From: Acanthamoeba sp. SK_2022b | Lineage: Eukaryota > Discosea > Longamoebia > Acanthamoebidae | DNA: 11,865 nucleotides | Direction of reading: 5' to 3' | Assembly: GCA_027943245.1 (NCBI GenBank) | Contig: JANDJZ010000979.1 | Coordinates: forward strand, 1-11,865 | In this document: positions 1 through 9,518 of the stretch, in pieces | How the letters are laid out: every line of letters begins with the position of its first letter | How positions within the stretch are numbered: the first letter of the stretch is position 1 | Translations under genes and position numbers: made by a program | Notes under the pieces: generated by a model | Seen by the model: the letters and a program-made list of their open reading frames with translations, nothing else | Told to the model about the DNA's origin: nothing | Database searches by the model: none

Positions 1-1
1 G

Positions 2-662
2 GCCGACCGCCTGCTGGCCATGCGCCGCGCCGAGCTCGAGACCCAGTACGAGGTCGAGCTCCAGCGCCAGCTGGCCAAGGCCCGCGAGGACATCAACATG
101 AAGATCATGGAGATGGAAATGGCCAAGATGGTCGAACGCGGCCACTCCGGGTATACATCTTTTTGTGTCGACACCCGTCTACGTGTGCTGACGTGGCTCT
201 GTCTCTGTCTGTCTCTGGACAGGCACGCGGAGAAGAGGGAGCGGGAGGAGGACGAGGAGGTGCAGCCGGGCGAGGAGGAGCAGCAGACCACGAAGCGCAA
301 GAAGCGCTCCGACACCAGCGGGTCGCTGCCGCCGCCGCCCGTCGCCGCGCCTGCCACCGACAACTGGGAGTATGAACGCACCGCACGCGCGCGCGCGACA
401 CACACACACGTGTGGATCGAACACGCGCTCATGACAATGTCGACAGGCAAGGATCGCTCAAGCGACGGAGCACGGACATGCCGGCCATGTCCAACCGCAG
501 GGCGGTCGCCATGTCGCTCCCGCCGCGCAAGATCTCGCTCGGCGCAGGTCGAGCGACGTCGCCCCGCCGCATCTTCGAGAAGCTCGCCCAGCACTCGCCC
601 CGCTCGCCGCTCCAGGGCGCCACCACCATTGGCCTTCGCGTATGCCACTCCCCCATTGTGTG

Positions 663-710
<48 letters not shown>

Positions 711-3700
711 TGTGCTGATGACTTGGAATGGCAGGCGGTGTCGCCGAGGCAGGCGGAGGAGGAGACCACCCCGAAGCGGAAGCTGTCGCTGCCGCTCATG
801 GACGCCCCCGCCACGCCGCCGGCCGCGGGCGACGAGCCCCTGCCCGTTCTTGTCGACAATTTCGTCGACACCCTCGCTTCCGTCGAAGAGCCGCAGCCCG
901 CGCCGCCCGTCGACGAGAAAACGGAGGAGAAAATGGACGAGGACGAGAGCTCCACGGCTGCCGTCGTTGAGAGCGTCGGCGCGCCCGACGTCGAGCCGGT
1001 CGCGGAGCCGCCAGCGACCGAGACCACCGCCGTCGACGTCGACGCCGACAACGACGCGGCACCGACACAGGAGCAGGAGGCCACGTCGACTCCCGATCCA
1101 GTGGTAGAGAAGGAGGAGGAAGAGAAGAAGGTGGAGGTTGTCGAAGAGCAGCAGCCAACGCCAGTGGTCGAGCCTGTCGCCGAGCAGGAGGTGGCTGCGC
1201 CGGTAAAGGTGGAGGAGGAGGAGGAGCCTGCTGTCGTTAAGGAGCAGCCCGCGCCAGTGGAGCCTTCGGAGGTCAAGGAAGACGAGACCGCGACGCCCAC
1301 GGTACGAGCTCCCGTCGCGTGCGCGTGTGGCATTCCTGTCCTTTGCACGCATGCCCAACGCTCACGCGCGCCCCTCTCTGCACCGCAGCGCTCGCTGTCG
1401 GCGCCCGCCGGAGCGCGAAACTCCCTGTCGCTCCTCAGCGCCGAGTCGTCCCTCGCGACCGCGGTACGCCTGATACGATAATTCTTTTTATTTATTTATT
1501 TATTCATTTTATTGAATTCAATTTTCAATTATTATTAAAATTGAATATATATTCAAATATGCAGGCGTCGGCGGGCCTCACCACCGTGCCCGCGATCGAG
1601 ACCGCGGCCTCGCCCACCGTGCGTCGCGTCCCGCCCGCCAAGGATGTCCCTCCGCCGCCCACCGAGGGGTACCGCCTCCCCCCCCCCGCTCTGCCGAGCC
1701 CGCTCGCTGACGCGCACGCGGCGCAGGGGCTCGCGGCGGAGCTTCGATGACGCGTCGGCCAAGCGACCGCGATCCAACTCGATCACCAAGTCGCTCGCCT
1801 CGTCCTCCTCGTTCGCCGCCTCGACCATTCGAGAAACTGTCGACAGCGTGTTCGCCAAGCCCTCGGCCCCCGCCCGCAAGAAGGAACAGCGCAAGTCCAT
1901 CTTGGCCGAAGGTTGCCCCCCTCCCCCCAACAATCGCTTTCGCTCTTTCGTTCGTCTTCGTTCTTTCTATTGGCTGACGTGTTGTGTGTCGTGTGTCGTG
2001 TGTCGTGGTGATGACAGCGCGTGCGCTGCCGCGGCTGCACGGGCCGGAGGAGGGGTCGATGTCGCCGTTCATGATCTCCTACCGCAACCCGACGCAGACG
2101 CTGTCGCTGTCGCCGCGCGGCGGGAAGGCCGGCACGACCTACACGCTCCACTCGCGGCCGCACACGCCCTCGCTCGTCGAGGAGCTCCTCACGTCGGCCT
2201 TCCGCCTCGAGGCCTCGCTCACCCGCATCAACCTCTTCGCCATGAACAGCGACGAGGCCAACACCTACCGCCTCATCGACGTCATGACCGACCACATCGT
2301 CCAGCACGTCGTCAAGGTGCTCGTGCATTCCCTCACATTCCATTCCATCGCGCTCGACCGGCGCGCGTGCTGATGTCTCGTGACGTGGCATCGCGTGGCG
2401 CCGGTGGACAGGCCAAGTCGTACAACTGCCCCGACGAGCTGCGGCAGAGCCAGAAGGAGGAGGGCGCGCAGGAGCTCCAGCGCCTCCAGTCCCTCGTCAA
2501 GCCTGGTACTCGCTTCCTCGCCTACACCCCCCCCCTCTCACATCACGCACAGCCAAGCGGCGGCAATCATTGGCTCGATGGGGGGCGGGCGGGCAATGGC
2601 TGATCGGCGATCGTCGTGTGTGGGGTGGGGAGCGCAGTGGTGAACCTGCTGTTCTCGGAGTCGCACAACGGGGCGTACCACATCAACTTCCGCACGTGCC
2701 TCAAGCAGATCAGCGAGGCCAACAGCAAGATCGCCACCGCCTGCACCCTCTCCTTCATCGACGACAGCATCAAGTTCATCGGTGCGCCGTGCCCTCCGCC
2801 CTCTCGCCCAATCGCATCGCGCGCTTGAGATTTATCTCTTTTTTTAATCATTGCCGTGCGCCCATTGGTTGACCGCGTCACACAGAGTCAAAGATCGACC
2901 TGCCGGGCGTGGCCGAGGACGAGGAGCTGCAGCAGCAGTACCGACACCTGATCGAGCTGGCGCCCAACATCCTGGTCATGTTCAAGGAGGCCCTCCTCAA
3001 CCCGGAGGACTCGGACCGCAAGCGCGTGCTCCACGCGTCGATCGACCTGGCCAATCAGATCCGCTTCAAGATTCAGCGAATGGGGCGCGCCCGAGAGCTG
3101 CCCATGACGCCGACGTTGCCCGTGCGGCACCCGCCGACCACGGGCGCCATCGACGCGGCGGCGGCCAAAATCGTGTCGACGCCGACGCCGAGCTTCACCA
3201 ACAGCAGCTCGCAGAGCAGTGTCGACGTCGACAGCGGCGGCAGCGAGAAGGGCAAGGAGAAGGACCAGGAGAAGCCGCTCAGTACGCTTCGCCACCACGA
3301 CGATGAGGCAATTTGTGTCGACAAATAGCTTGGCTCACGAGACCTGCGTGCTTGTGTGGTGTGTCGACACAATTTGCAGCGGTGGACATCGACCAGCTGA
3401 GGAACGAGATCGCTATGGAACTGGAGGACGACGAGCTGCGCATTTTGGCGCGCATCGACAACGTGGTGGAGCGACAGCTGCGACTGCTGCAGATCGAGGA
3501 GCGCAAGCACATCCACCTCATCCTCGACCTCAGGGACAAGCTCAACGACGCCAACCTCGCGGTACAGCACTCGCCCCGCCGAATATCCACCAATGGCGCG
3601 CGCGCGCGTTCGTGTGCGTGTGCTCACACATGCTCGCACAGGTGATGAACAAGACGATGAGGAGCGTTCTGAGCTTCAACGAGCTCGTCCAGCTTTCCGA

Positions 3701-4196
3701 CGCCTGCATCGACAACGTCCTCAAGGAATCCAAGAAGTAAGCATTCCTCGCATTCCCCCGGTCTCTCTGCAAGCCATGCGCGCGCGCATAACCGGTGCTC
3801 GTCGTGCGTTCGTGGCGTGTGCGGTCCCAGGCTGTTCAAGCTGCCGGGTCTGCGCAACCCGTCGTTGATGGCGCTGGCCATCGACCTGGTGATCGAGGTG
3901 GCCGTCCTCATGAAGCGCTGCAACGACTTCTCCGTGGGCATCAACCAGCCCACCCTCGAAAAGCTCGAGAAGTTCAAGAAGGACTACGCTCTTCGGGTAC
4001 ATCACCGTTTATGCGCGCGCGCGTGTGCGTGTGCGTTGGCGCGGTGGCGATCCTTCATAGGCACGTGTGTTCTGACTCGGGGCGCTTCGTGCAGGTGCGG
4101 CAGGGCGTGGCGACACCATCGCCGGGCAGGGGAGGGTCGCCCAAGAAGGGCGCGCCGGGCGGCGGCATCCTCTCCTACTTCTTTGGCCGAGGCTGA
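2..4196 (+). CDS. Unrecognised multi-domain protein: coiled coil, disordered acidic/Arg-Ser middle, helical C-terminal half (5' end outside window)
   Basis: I joined 15 exons by phase: 2-150, 223-369, 447-639, 735-1301, 1389-1463, 1565-1668, 1727-1911, 2018-2316, 2412-2505, 2638-2781, 2886-3281, 3380-3561, 3642-3736, 3831-3996, 4095-4196. All introns are GT-AG, every junction keeps frame, and the total is 2898 nt (965 residues plus TGA). The start lies upstream. Numbered from the window edge, residues 1-45 are a charged heptad-like coiled coil; KRKKR near residue 75 could be a nuclear signal. Residues 100-165 are basic (KRRST, RKISLG). Exon 4 (about 164-352) is Glu/Pro/Val-rich and disordered. 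Residues 353-473 are Ser/Arg-rich. From about 485 to 930 it is helical, with segments such as ALLNPEDSDRKRVLHASIDL that resemble talin/vinculin-type helical bundles, though I cannot assign a family. The C-terminus is a Gly/Pro/Lys tail ending SYFFGRG. The gene structure is well supported; the function is unknown. Confidence -1.
664..709 (+). repeat. (TG)n microsatellite in intron 640-734
   Basis: About 23 TG units fill the centre of the third intron of the first gene. CTGAT (716-720) and the acceptor GGCAG follow closely, so the repeat lies between the donor and the branch-like site. Confidence -1.
1464..1564 (+). repeat. AT-rich intron with palindromes
   Basis: This intron of the first gene is almost entirely A and T after its GTACGCC donor, unlike its GC-rich neighbours. 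It holds TATT/TTTA repeats (1487-1510), a perfect palindrome ATTGAATTCAAT (1511-1522), and a potential hairpin TTCAATT/AATTGAA (1524-1530 with 1539-1545). Confidence -1.
3308..3377 (+). repeat. Inverted repeat inside intron 3282-3379
   Basis: Arms at 3308-3323 (GCAATTTGTGTCGACA) and 3362-3377 (TGTCGACACAATTTGC) are reverse complements over 16 nt with one mismatch. The loop is 38 nt. The right arm ends two bases before the acceptor dinucleotide is complete, so a hairpin would place the 3' splice site at the stem base. Confidence -1.
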
Positions 4197-4255
4197 TCAT
4201 GCCCCCCTCCCCCCTCTGCCTCCTGTCCACACTTTCCTTTGCCGCACACAACGCG

Positions 4256-4316
4256 CACTTCTTTTTTTGTTTTTGTTTTTTTATTTGTTTTATTTGTTTT
4301 ATTTGTTTTATTTTTG
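4256..4316 (-). terminator. T-rich convergent 3' flank with four AATAAA signals on the minus strand
   Basis: On the plus strand TTTATT occurs at 4280, 4289, 4298 and 4307, inside a 9-nt tandem repeat (TTTTATTTG-like). Read on the minus strand these are four AATAAA hexamers, 42-74 nt past the prefoldin 3 stop codon, a suitable place for its polyadenylation signal. The same tract lies about 60-120 nt after the plus-strand stop at 4194-4196, so both convergent transcripts may end here. Confidence -1.
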
Positions 4317-4353
4317 TGGGGGCGAGTAGCGGACAGCGCTGTGACGACGAGTG

Positions 4354-5182
4354 TTACAGGCCGCGGGCAGCCCTCCGTTGCTTGACGTCAAAGTTGAAGA
4401 TGCGGGCGATGTTGACCTCGGTGGTGGTGATCTGGTCCTTGATGAAGTCCAGGTCCTTCTCGATGGTGCGCAGGTTCGCTCGGCAGTTGTCCACGTTCTT
4501 GGTCAGCAGCGCGATGGCCTCCTCGAACGTGTACTCCACCATCACGTTGGCCTGCGCGCGTGGTGTGCGCACATCGCCCCGAGTCGTTAGAAGCGTTCAT
4601 TGGGCGAGGCGTGGGTGGCGAGCGTACGCCGAGCCACAGGCAGGCCGTGTTGACGTCGGTGAGCGTGGAGCGGGCAAAGAGGCCCTCGTTGACCTCGAAG
4701 TGGGTCGACACCTCCGAGTCCTGCAGGTGCGCACTAGTGTTAGCGGATGTACGACACAGCCGGCCACCCTTCGAACGCGAGGGCCCTACCTTCTTGGACG
4801 CGAGGTATTTGACCATCTCGAGGGCCTTTTCGATGTCAGGAAGCTTGTTCTTCAGGGTCATCTTGTTCTGCTGCAGCTTCATCTCCAGCATCTTGTAGTT
4901 GCTGGAGGATGCCAAAATTTGGATCCATTCAATTTAACAAAAGGCCATTGACAGATTTTCATTGGAATAGGGCCACCAACCTGTAGTTGGCCTGAGTTCG
5001 TTTGAGGGCAGACTCGGCGCTCTCTTCGTTCTTCATGAAAGCCTCCACATCTTCCTGCAGATTTGAAGAATTGCAAAGATTACGCTGTGATGGAGTGATA
5101 GCGCTGCACAGCCAAATGTAAGTCGTACAATGAAGGCGGCAGCAGGAATGGTCTTCTCGAGCAGCTCCTGGTCGGCTTCCAT
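4354..5182 (-). CDS. VBP1: Prefoldin subunit 3 (VBP1/PFD3), complete, five exons
   Basis: Exons in reading order are 5182-5129, 5054-4981, 4901-4790, 4720-4628 and 4551-4354: 531 nt, 176 residues plus TAA, all GT-AG with matching phases. The ATG at 5182 opens MEADQELLEKTIPAAAFI, the usual short lead into the conserved AxFxEDVxxFM segment; no other start fits. Family hallmarks seen are EDVEAFM, NYKMLEMKLQQNKMTLKNKL, the hairpin-region ACLWLGANVMVEY, and the second coiled coil with DLDFIKDQITTTEVNIARIF. The length is near that of eukaryotic PFD3 (about 180-200). Prefoldin is a cytosolic heterohexamer that holds nascent actin and tubulin for the chaperonin CCT; subunit 3 is one of its two alpha-type subunits. 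The gene converges with the upstream plus-strand gene and diverges from the phosphatase gene. The sequence shows no truncation or odd residue. Confidence -1.
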
Positions 5183-5507
5183 GCTTGTGATTTGTCGATC
5201 GCACAAAAATCGGTGTGAAAAGGAAAAGACACCTTGATAATCAGGAAATAGGAAGGAAATTATCTAATAGAGCCACTTGTTATTGCGGAATGTTCTTTCT
5301 CCTAGTTGCAAGAGGAGCCAACCGCGATTGACGCCACACCTCCCCTGCATCCCAAACAAACCACAGGTCCTTCTTTGTTCCTTTTATATTTTTATTTGTT
5401 ATTTGCCCCTTTTTTTCCTAATATAAATACGATATAAATTCCTTGGTCGTGCGCAGGCGTGCAGCCAACTACTCTTGGCCCGTACGAGGACCTCCAGCAA
5501 GTGCACC
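5183..5507. promoter_or_regulatory. Divergent promoter region between prefoldin 3 and the myotubularin gene
   Basis: This 325-bp stretch is clearly richer in A/T than the coding DNA on either side and has no convincing ORF. The two flanking genes start at its ends and point away from each other, so it should hold both promoters. On the plus side it has a T-rich run (5382-5417) followed by TATA-like motifs. No clear TATA motif is seen for the minus-strand gene. Confidence -1.
5422..5439 (+). promoter_or_regulatory. TATA-box-like pair upstream of the myotubularin start
   Basis: TATAAATA begins at 5422 and a second TATAAAT at 5433. They lie about 70-85 nt before the first downstream ATG (5508), leaving room for a start site and a short 5' leader. 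This is a sequence match only. Confidence -1.
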
Positions 5508-6823
5508 ATGGAGGTGGGCCAGTCCAGTGCACCCGTGGCCTCGTGTGAGCTGCACGTGTGGCTGAGCGCGGCTGTACTCGCTCCCCAGCCTCACCACGCG
5601 CCCCCACCCGCCACCATCACCACCACGCCCCCCATCGACGCTTCCCCGCCATCGCGCGACACTCACGAGGAGCACGCCACCACCATCACCATCACCACCA
5701 CCACCGCTCCCTCTCCGGCCTCGTCGTCCTCATCGCTCGAGTCGTCCGAGTCGTTCCCCTTCCTCTCCGGCGCCTCTCCTCCCTCCTCTCTCCCTTCTTC
5801 GCTTTCGCTCTCGTCTCCGTTCGCCGCCTCATCGTCATCGTCGCCGCCTTCGTCGTCGTCGTCGTCGTTGTCGTTGTCGACATCGCCGCCGCCTTCGCTC
5901 TCGTCGTCGTCCCTGGCCGCGCTGTCGTCTTCTCCCTCCTCGTTGGCCGCACGAACGCCGGGACACGCAAGCGGCGGCGGAGTGATGTCGACATTCCTGG
6001 CCGACGGGCGGTGGACCGTGGGCGAGGCCATGCGGCGGTTCCTGCGGCAGAACCACATCTTCCACTCGGACGACCAGCTCGAGGCCTTCCTCGCCGCCCA
6101 CCGCCTGCTCCTCCGCAAGCGCGTGCCGGCCACCGTCTCGCGCCTCATCGACCCGCGGGCTCGCGCCCGGCGCGCCCACGACGACAAGGAGGAGGAGGAG
6201 GCCGCCGAGCACGGCGACGGCGACGATCGAGACGACCAAGACGACGAGCCGGAGACGAGCCAGATGCTCGATCAAGGGTCGGCGTGGCTGGACTACGATC
6301 GGCTGGTGTCGACCTACGCCATCCACGACAATGTAAGCTTCCACCACCACCACCACCACCACCACCACCACCACCACCACCACCACCACCACCACCACCA
6401 CCACCACCACAGCTGACTCATGATGTGACAGGACGTGGTCGAGTTCGTGCGGCGGACCGCGGTCGGCAATAGGAAGCGGGACCGTGGCCCGGTGACGGTG
6501 GAGTTCAAATGCGAGATCCCCGTGCACGAGCTCAAGGGCTTCCTTCAGCGATCCGGCGCCGCGAGCTCGTCATCGGTGTCGCCGCCTTCTCTCTCCCCCA
6601 TGGCCTCCTCGCTCGTCCATCGATGAACTAGCGAGACTCACTAGTGCTGTTCGTTCGTGTTCGCTGCGCGTTGATTGGTCGTGTGCTGCGTGAAGCCCAC
6701 GATAGCGGATGCCATCGCGGCCATATGCTTCCCCAAACCGCACCAGAGCAGCGCCCGAAGCGAGAGTACGCGCGCGTGTGTGAACTGTGTCGACAGAGGT
6801 GGTCTACGGTGACCAATCGGATC

Positions 6824-6896
<73 letters not shown>

Positions 6897-9446
6897 ATGC
6901 GCCAATGGCAGGGGACGTGTTTATCGCGACGCCGCCGCGATGCTGGGCCTCCCTGTTGCCAGACGGTCGGGACCGAACGCGCTCGCTCGCGCTCGAAGTG
7001 ACCCAACCTCTCTCCGCCGTTTCCCTCACCGATCGGGTGAGCCACCACTCGCACACAACACACAACACACAACACACAACACACACATGCAACCCGCAAT
7101 CCTAAATGCACGCTAATCGGTTGCACGCGCAGACGGTGCTCTCGGTTGGGTTCGAGTGCGCCTCGGTGGTGCCGTCGGTGCTGGGCGTGCGGGGCGGCTT
7201 CCAGCGTTGCCGCGTGCTGATCCACGCACGACGGCTCTACAAGACGCTGGTCTTCTCGTCGGACGTGCACGTCTGGGAGGTCCTCGACTTCATCGAGGCC
7301 TCCCTGCTCGGCCGCCGCCGCCGCCGTCCAGTCGACAACGACCAGCAGGGCGGCGGCCACGACTACGCCCTGTACGTGACGACACTTAAGAAGGCGATGG
7401 ACGTCATCGTCGACGACAGGCGCGGCGGCCGCGGGCTTCGTGGGCGCAAGAAGGCCGCCGGGGGAGGGGAGGAGGCCAAGCCGTGGCGTCGTCTCGTGTC
7501 CTATCGTCTCAAGGACAAGGTCAGTGCGCCACCTCCCCCCCCTCTATTCTCATCTTCGTTCACTCCTGGCTCACGTTGACGACGACGTGATGGTGGCGAT
7601 GACGATGTGTCCAGCACATACTCGTGTTCAAGCGGCGGCAGACGCTGCTGCATGCGGAAGACTGGACGCACGAGGGCCGCGTCGTGTCGCTGCGCATGAG
7701 CAGCGGCGGCCACCCCGACAAGCAGCGATCGCTGGGCCCGTGGGGCAGCGGCGACTGCCACGGGGTGTCGAGGGCCACGGGCAGGAGCCAATCGGTCTAC
7801 ATCCCTTCGACGTCGTCGCCGGCGTCGCCGTCGTCGTTCGTGTCCTCCTCGCCGTCGGCCCCTCGCTCGCCGGCATCGCCGGAGTCGACCCAGCAAGCAT
7901 TGATGTCGACACTGCCACGTGGCAACGACGTCAAGGCGAGAGCGGCGGGCAGGCCCGCGCCCGTTGGCCGGCCGAGCCTCTCGGCGTCGGCTCACCTTTC
8001 GCTGCATACCTCGGATTCCGTGTCGACACGGCCACCGCCGGCCCGCGCGGCCACGGGGCAGCACCACCACCACCACTTTGTCGTGCTCTTCCCGCAGCGC
8101 AAGACCTACGGCCACTTCCACTTCCCGCCCACCGCCACCGTCACGTCCATCAAGCAGACCATCGCCGACGCCTTCCTCTTCACCTCTCCGCAGCCGTTGT
8201 CGTCGCAGGACGCGGGCAAGGAGGCGGAGGACGAGCGCGCCGCGGTGGCCAGCGGCTACTCGCTGTTCGTGCCACTCCAGCCTCGCAACCACCCGTGCAC
8301 ACAGCACAGCGCCCTCGCGGGCACCAGCGACGACGATGGTACACTTCTCTCAGCACACGCGCGCGCTCGCGCGCATGACACTCACTCTCAACACGCACAC
8401 GCACACGCACACGCACACGCACACGCACACGCACACGCACACGCACACGCACACGCACGCGCACACGCACGCGCACACGCACACGCACACGCACGCGCAC
8501 ACGCACGCGCACGCGCGCAAACGATCGACGTGCAGAAGTGATGACGAGCGAGGAGGAGAGCGAGGAGAGCGAAGGCGAAGGGCAGCATCGCCGGGCGTTC
8601 ACCGCCCGTTCGGCGATGGCGACGGCCAATGACGACGACTACGAGGAGGGCCTGTGGCTCGAGGAGGCCAACGGGCGCACGCTGGAGAGCTACAACCTGA
8701 GCGAGGCCCAGTTCGTGATCGAGTTCAAGCAGACGCCGCGGAGCAGGCGCATGCTGCTGGTCGATGGCTTCGCGCACACCGTCACCGCCTTCTACCGCAC
8801 GCGTCGACCGCGGCGCTCGCCCGGCAGCGCCGGTGCGTCGGCCCACGGCTCGCTCGACTCCATACACGCGAGCCTCGGGCCCGCCTCGGGCCGCAGCTGG
8901 CGCGGGCGGTGGTCGTCGAGGCTGAGCACCGTGCGTAAGGTGATGCTGTTCGACGGCAACGCCACGGTGGCGTCCGTGCTCGAGCAGCTCAAGCTGGCCT
9001 TTGGCGTCGTCGCCGCCGCCGGGAGGATGACGTCAGCATCGTCACCGCAACGCGGCGAGCAGGAGGCGGCGATGGCGGAGGGCGGAGAGGCCGTAGGAGT
9101 CGGTGAAGAGCACGAGGAGGAGGAGGAGGAGGAGTGGGGGCTCTACTTCTGGCGAGGCAACACAACACGGGGAAGGGCATGTGGCTGCCCGATGGCCAGC
9201 AGCAGCTGAGCTCCCTCGACATCGCCTGGGCGGTACGTGACACAGGCCACGTGGTGATTACCATTTCGGTGCTGGCGGGGCTGACCACGCAGCGCGCCAC
9301 CTTAAAGGATCGGCTGGAGCTGCGCAAGCGCGCGAGTCATGCCGACCTGTCGCTGGCGTTGGCCGAGTTCTCGATGCCACTCGAGCCGACTCTCCTCGTA
9401 CGCGCCTTTCGTGGCCGAACCTCCAAAACAGCGTAGGTGACGTCGG

Positions 9447-9518
<72 letters not shown>

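Larger units (their letters stand above)
5508..9397 (+). other. Tandem array of about five talin F0/F1-like ubiquitin-fold units
   Basis: The repeated units end in a shared tail of type W-L, then L-x-x-Y/S-x-L, a short turn, and a beta strand. Seen tails are [16 protein letters not shown] then DVVEFVRR (6285-6455); [10 protein letters not shown] then TVLSVGFE (7007-7156); [11 protein letters not shown] then HILVFKRR (7487-7638); [16 protein letters not shown] then FVIEF (8651-8728); and [19 protein letters not shown] then VVITI (9179-9267). Each is preceded by a strand-helix such as [15 protein letters not shown] plus [14 protein letters not shown], or [20 protein letters not shown]. Talin F0 has the same W-L-E...L-Y-L...D-L-Y tail before F1. 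A Ser-rich insert of about 140 residues splits unit 1 and a shorter one splits unit 5, both between strands 1 and 2. The units are too diverged for certainty without structure prediction. Confidence -1.

Noticed and set aside
429..1358. Long minus-strand open frames opposite exon 4 of the first gene
   Set aside because: They mirror a GC-rich acidic coding region and a TG repeat (His-Thr runs). The plus-strand exons explain the region with consistent phases.
5609..5990. Other frames of the Ser-rich stretch with poly-His or acidic repeats
   Set aside because: They are shadows of the same simple sequence. The Ser/Thr frame is the one joined to the ATG at 5508 and to the downstream unit.
8391..8519. 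His-Ala or Thr-His repeat protein segment from the hexamer tract
   Set aside because: A GT donor at 8339 and an acceptor at 8535 agree in phase, and removing the tract joins coding sequence on both sides.
9134..9156. A 23-nt GT-AG intron that would also mend the frame break
   Set aside because: It is too short for splicing and would delete the GLYFW strand expected in the unit. The other explanations are better.
9232..9244. Possible tiny intron GTACGTGACACAG
   Set aside because: Thirteen bases is far below any intron here, and the sequence reads through in frame with the array tail.
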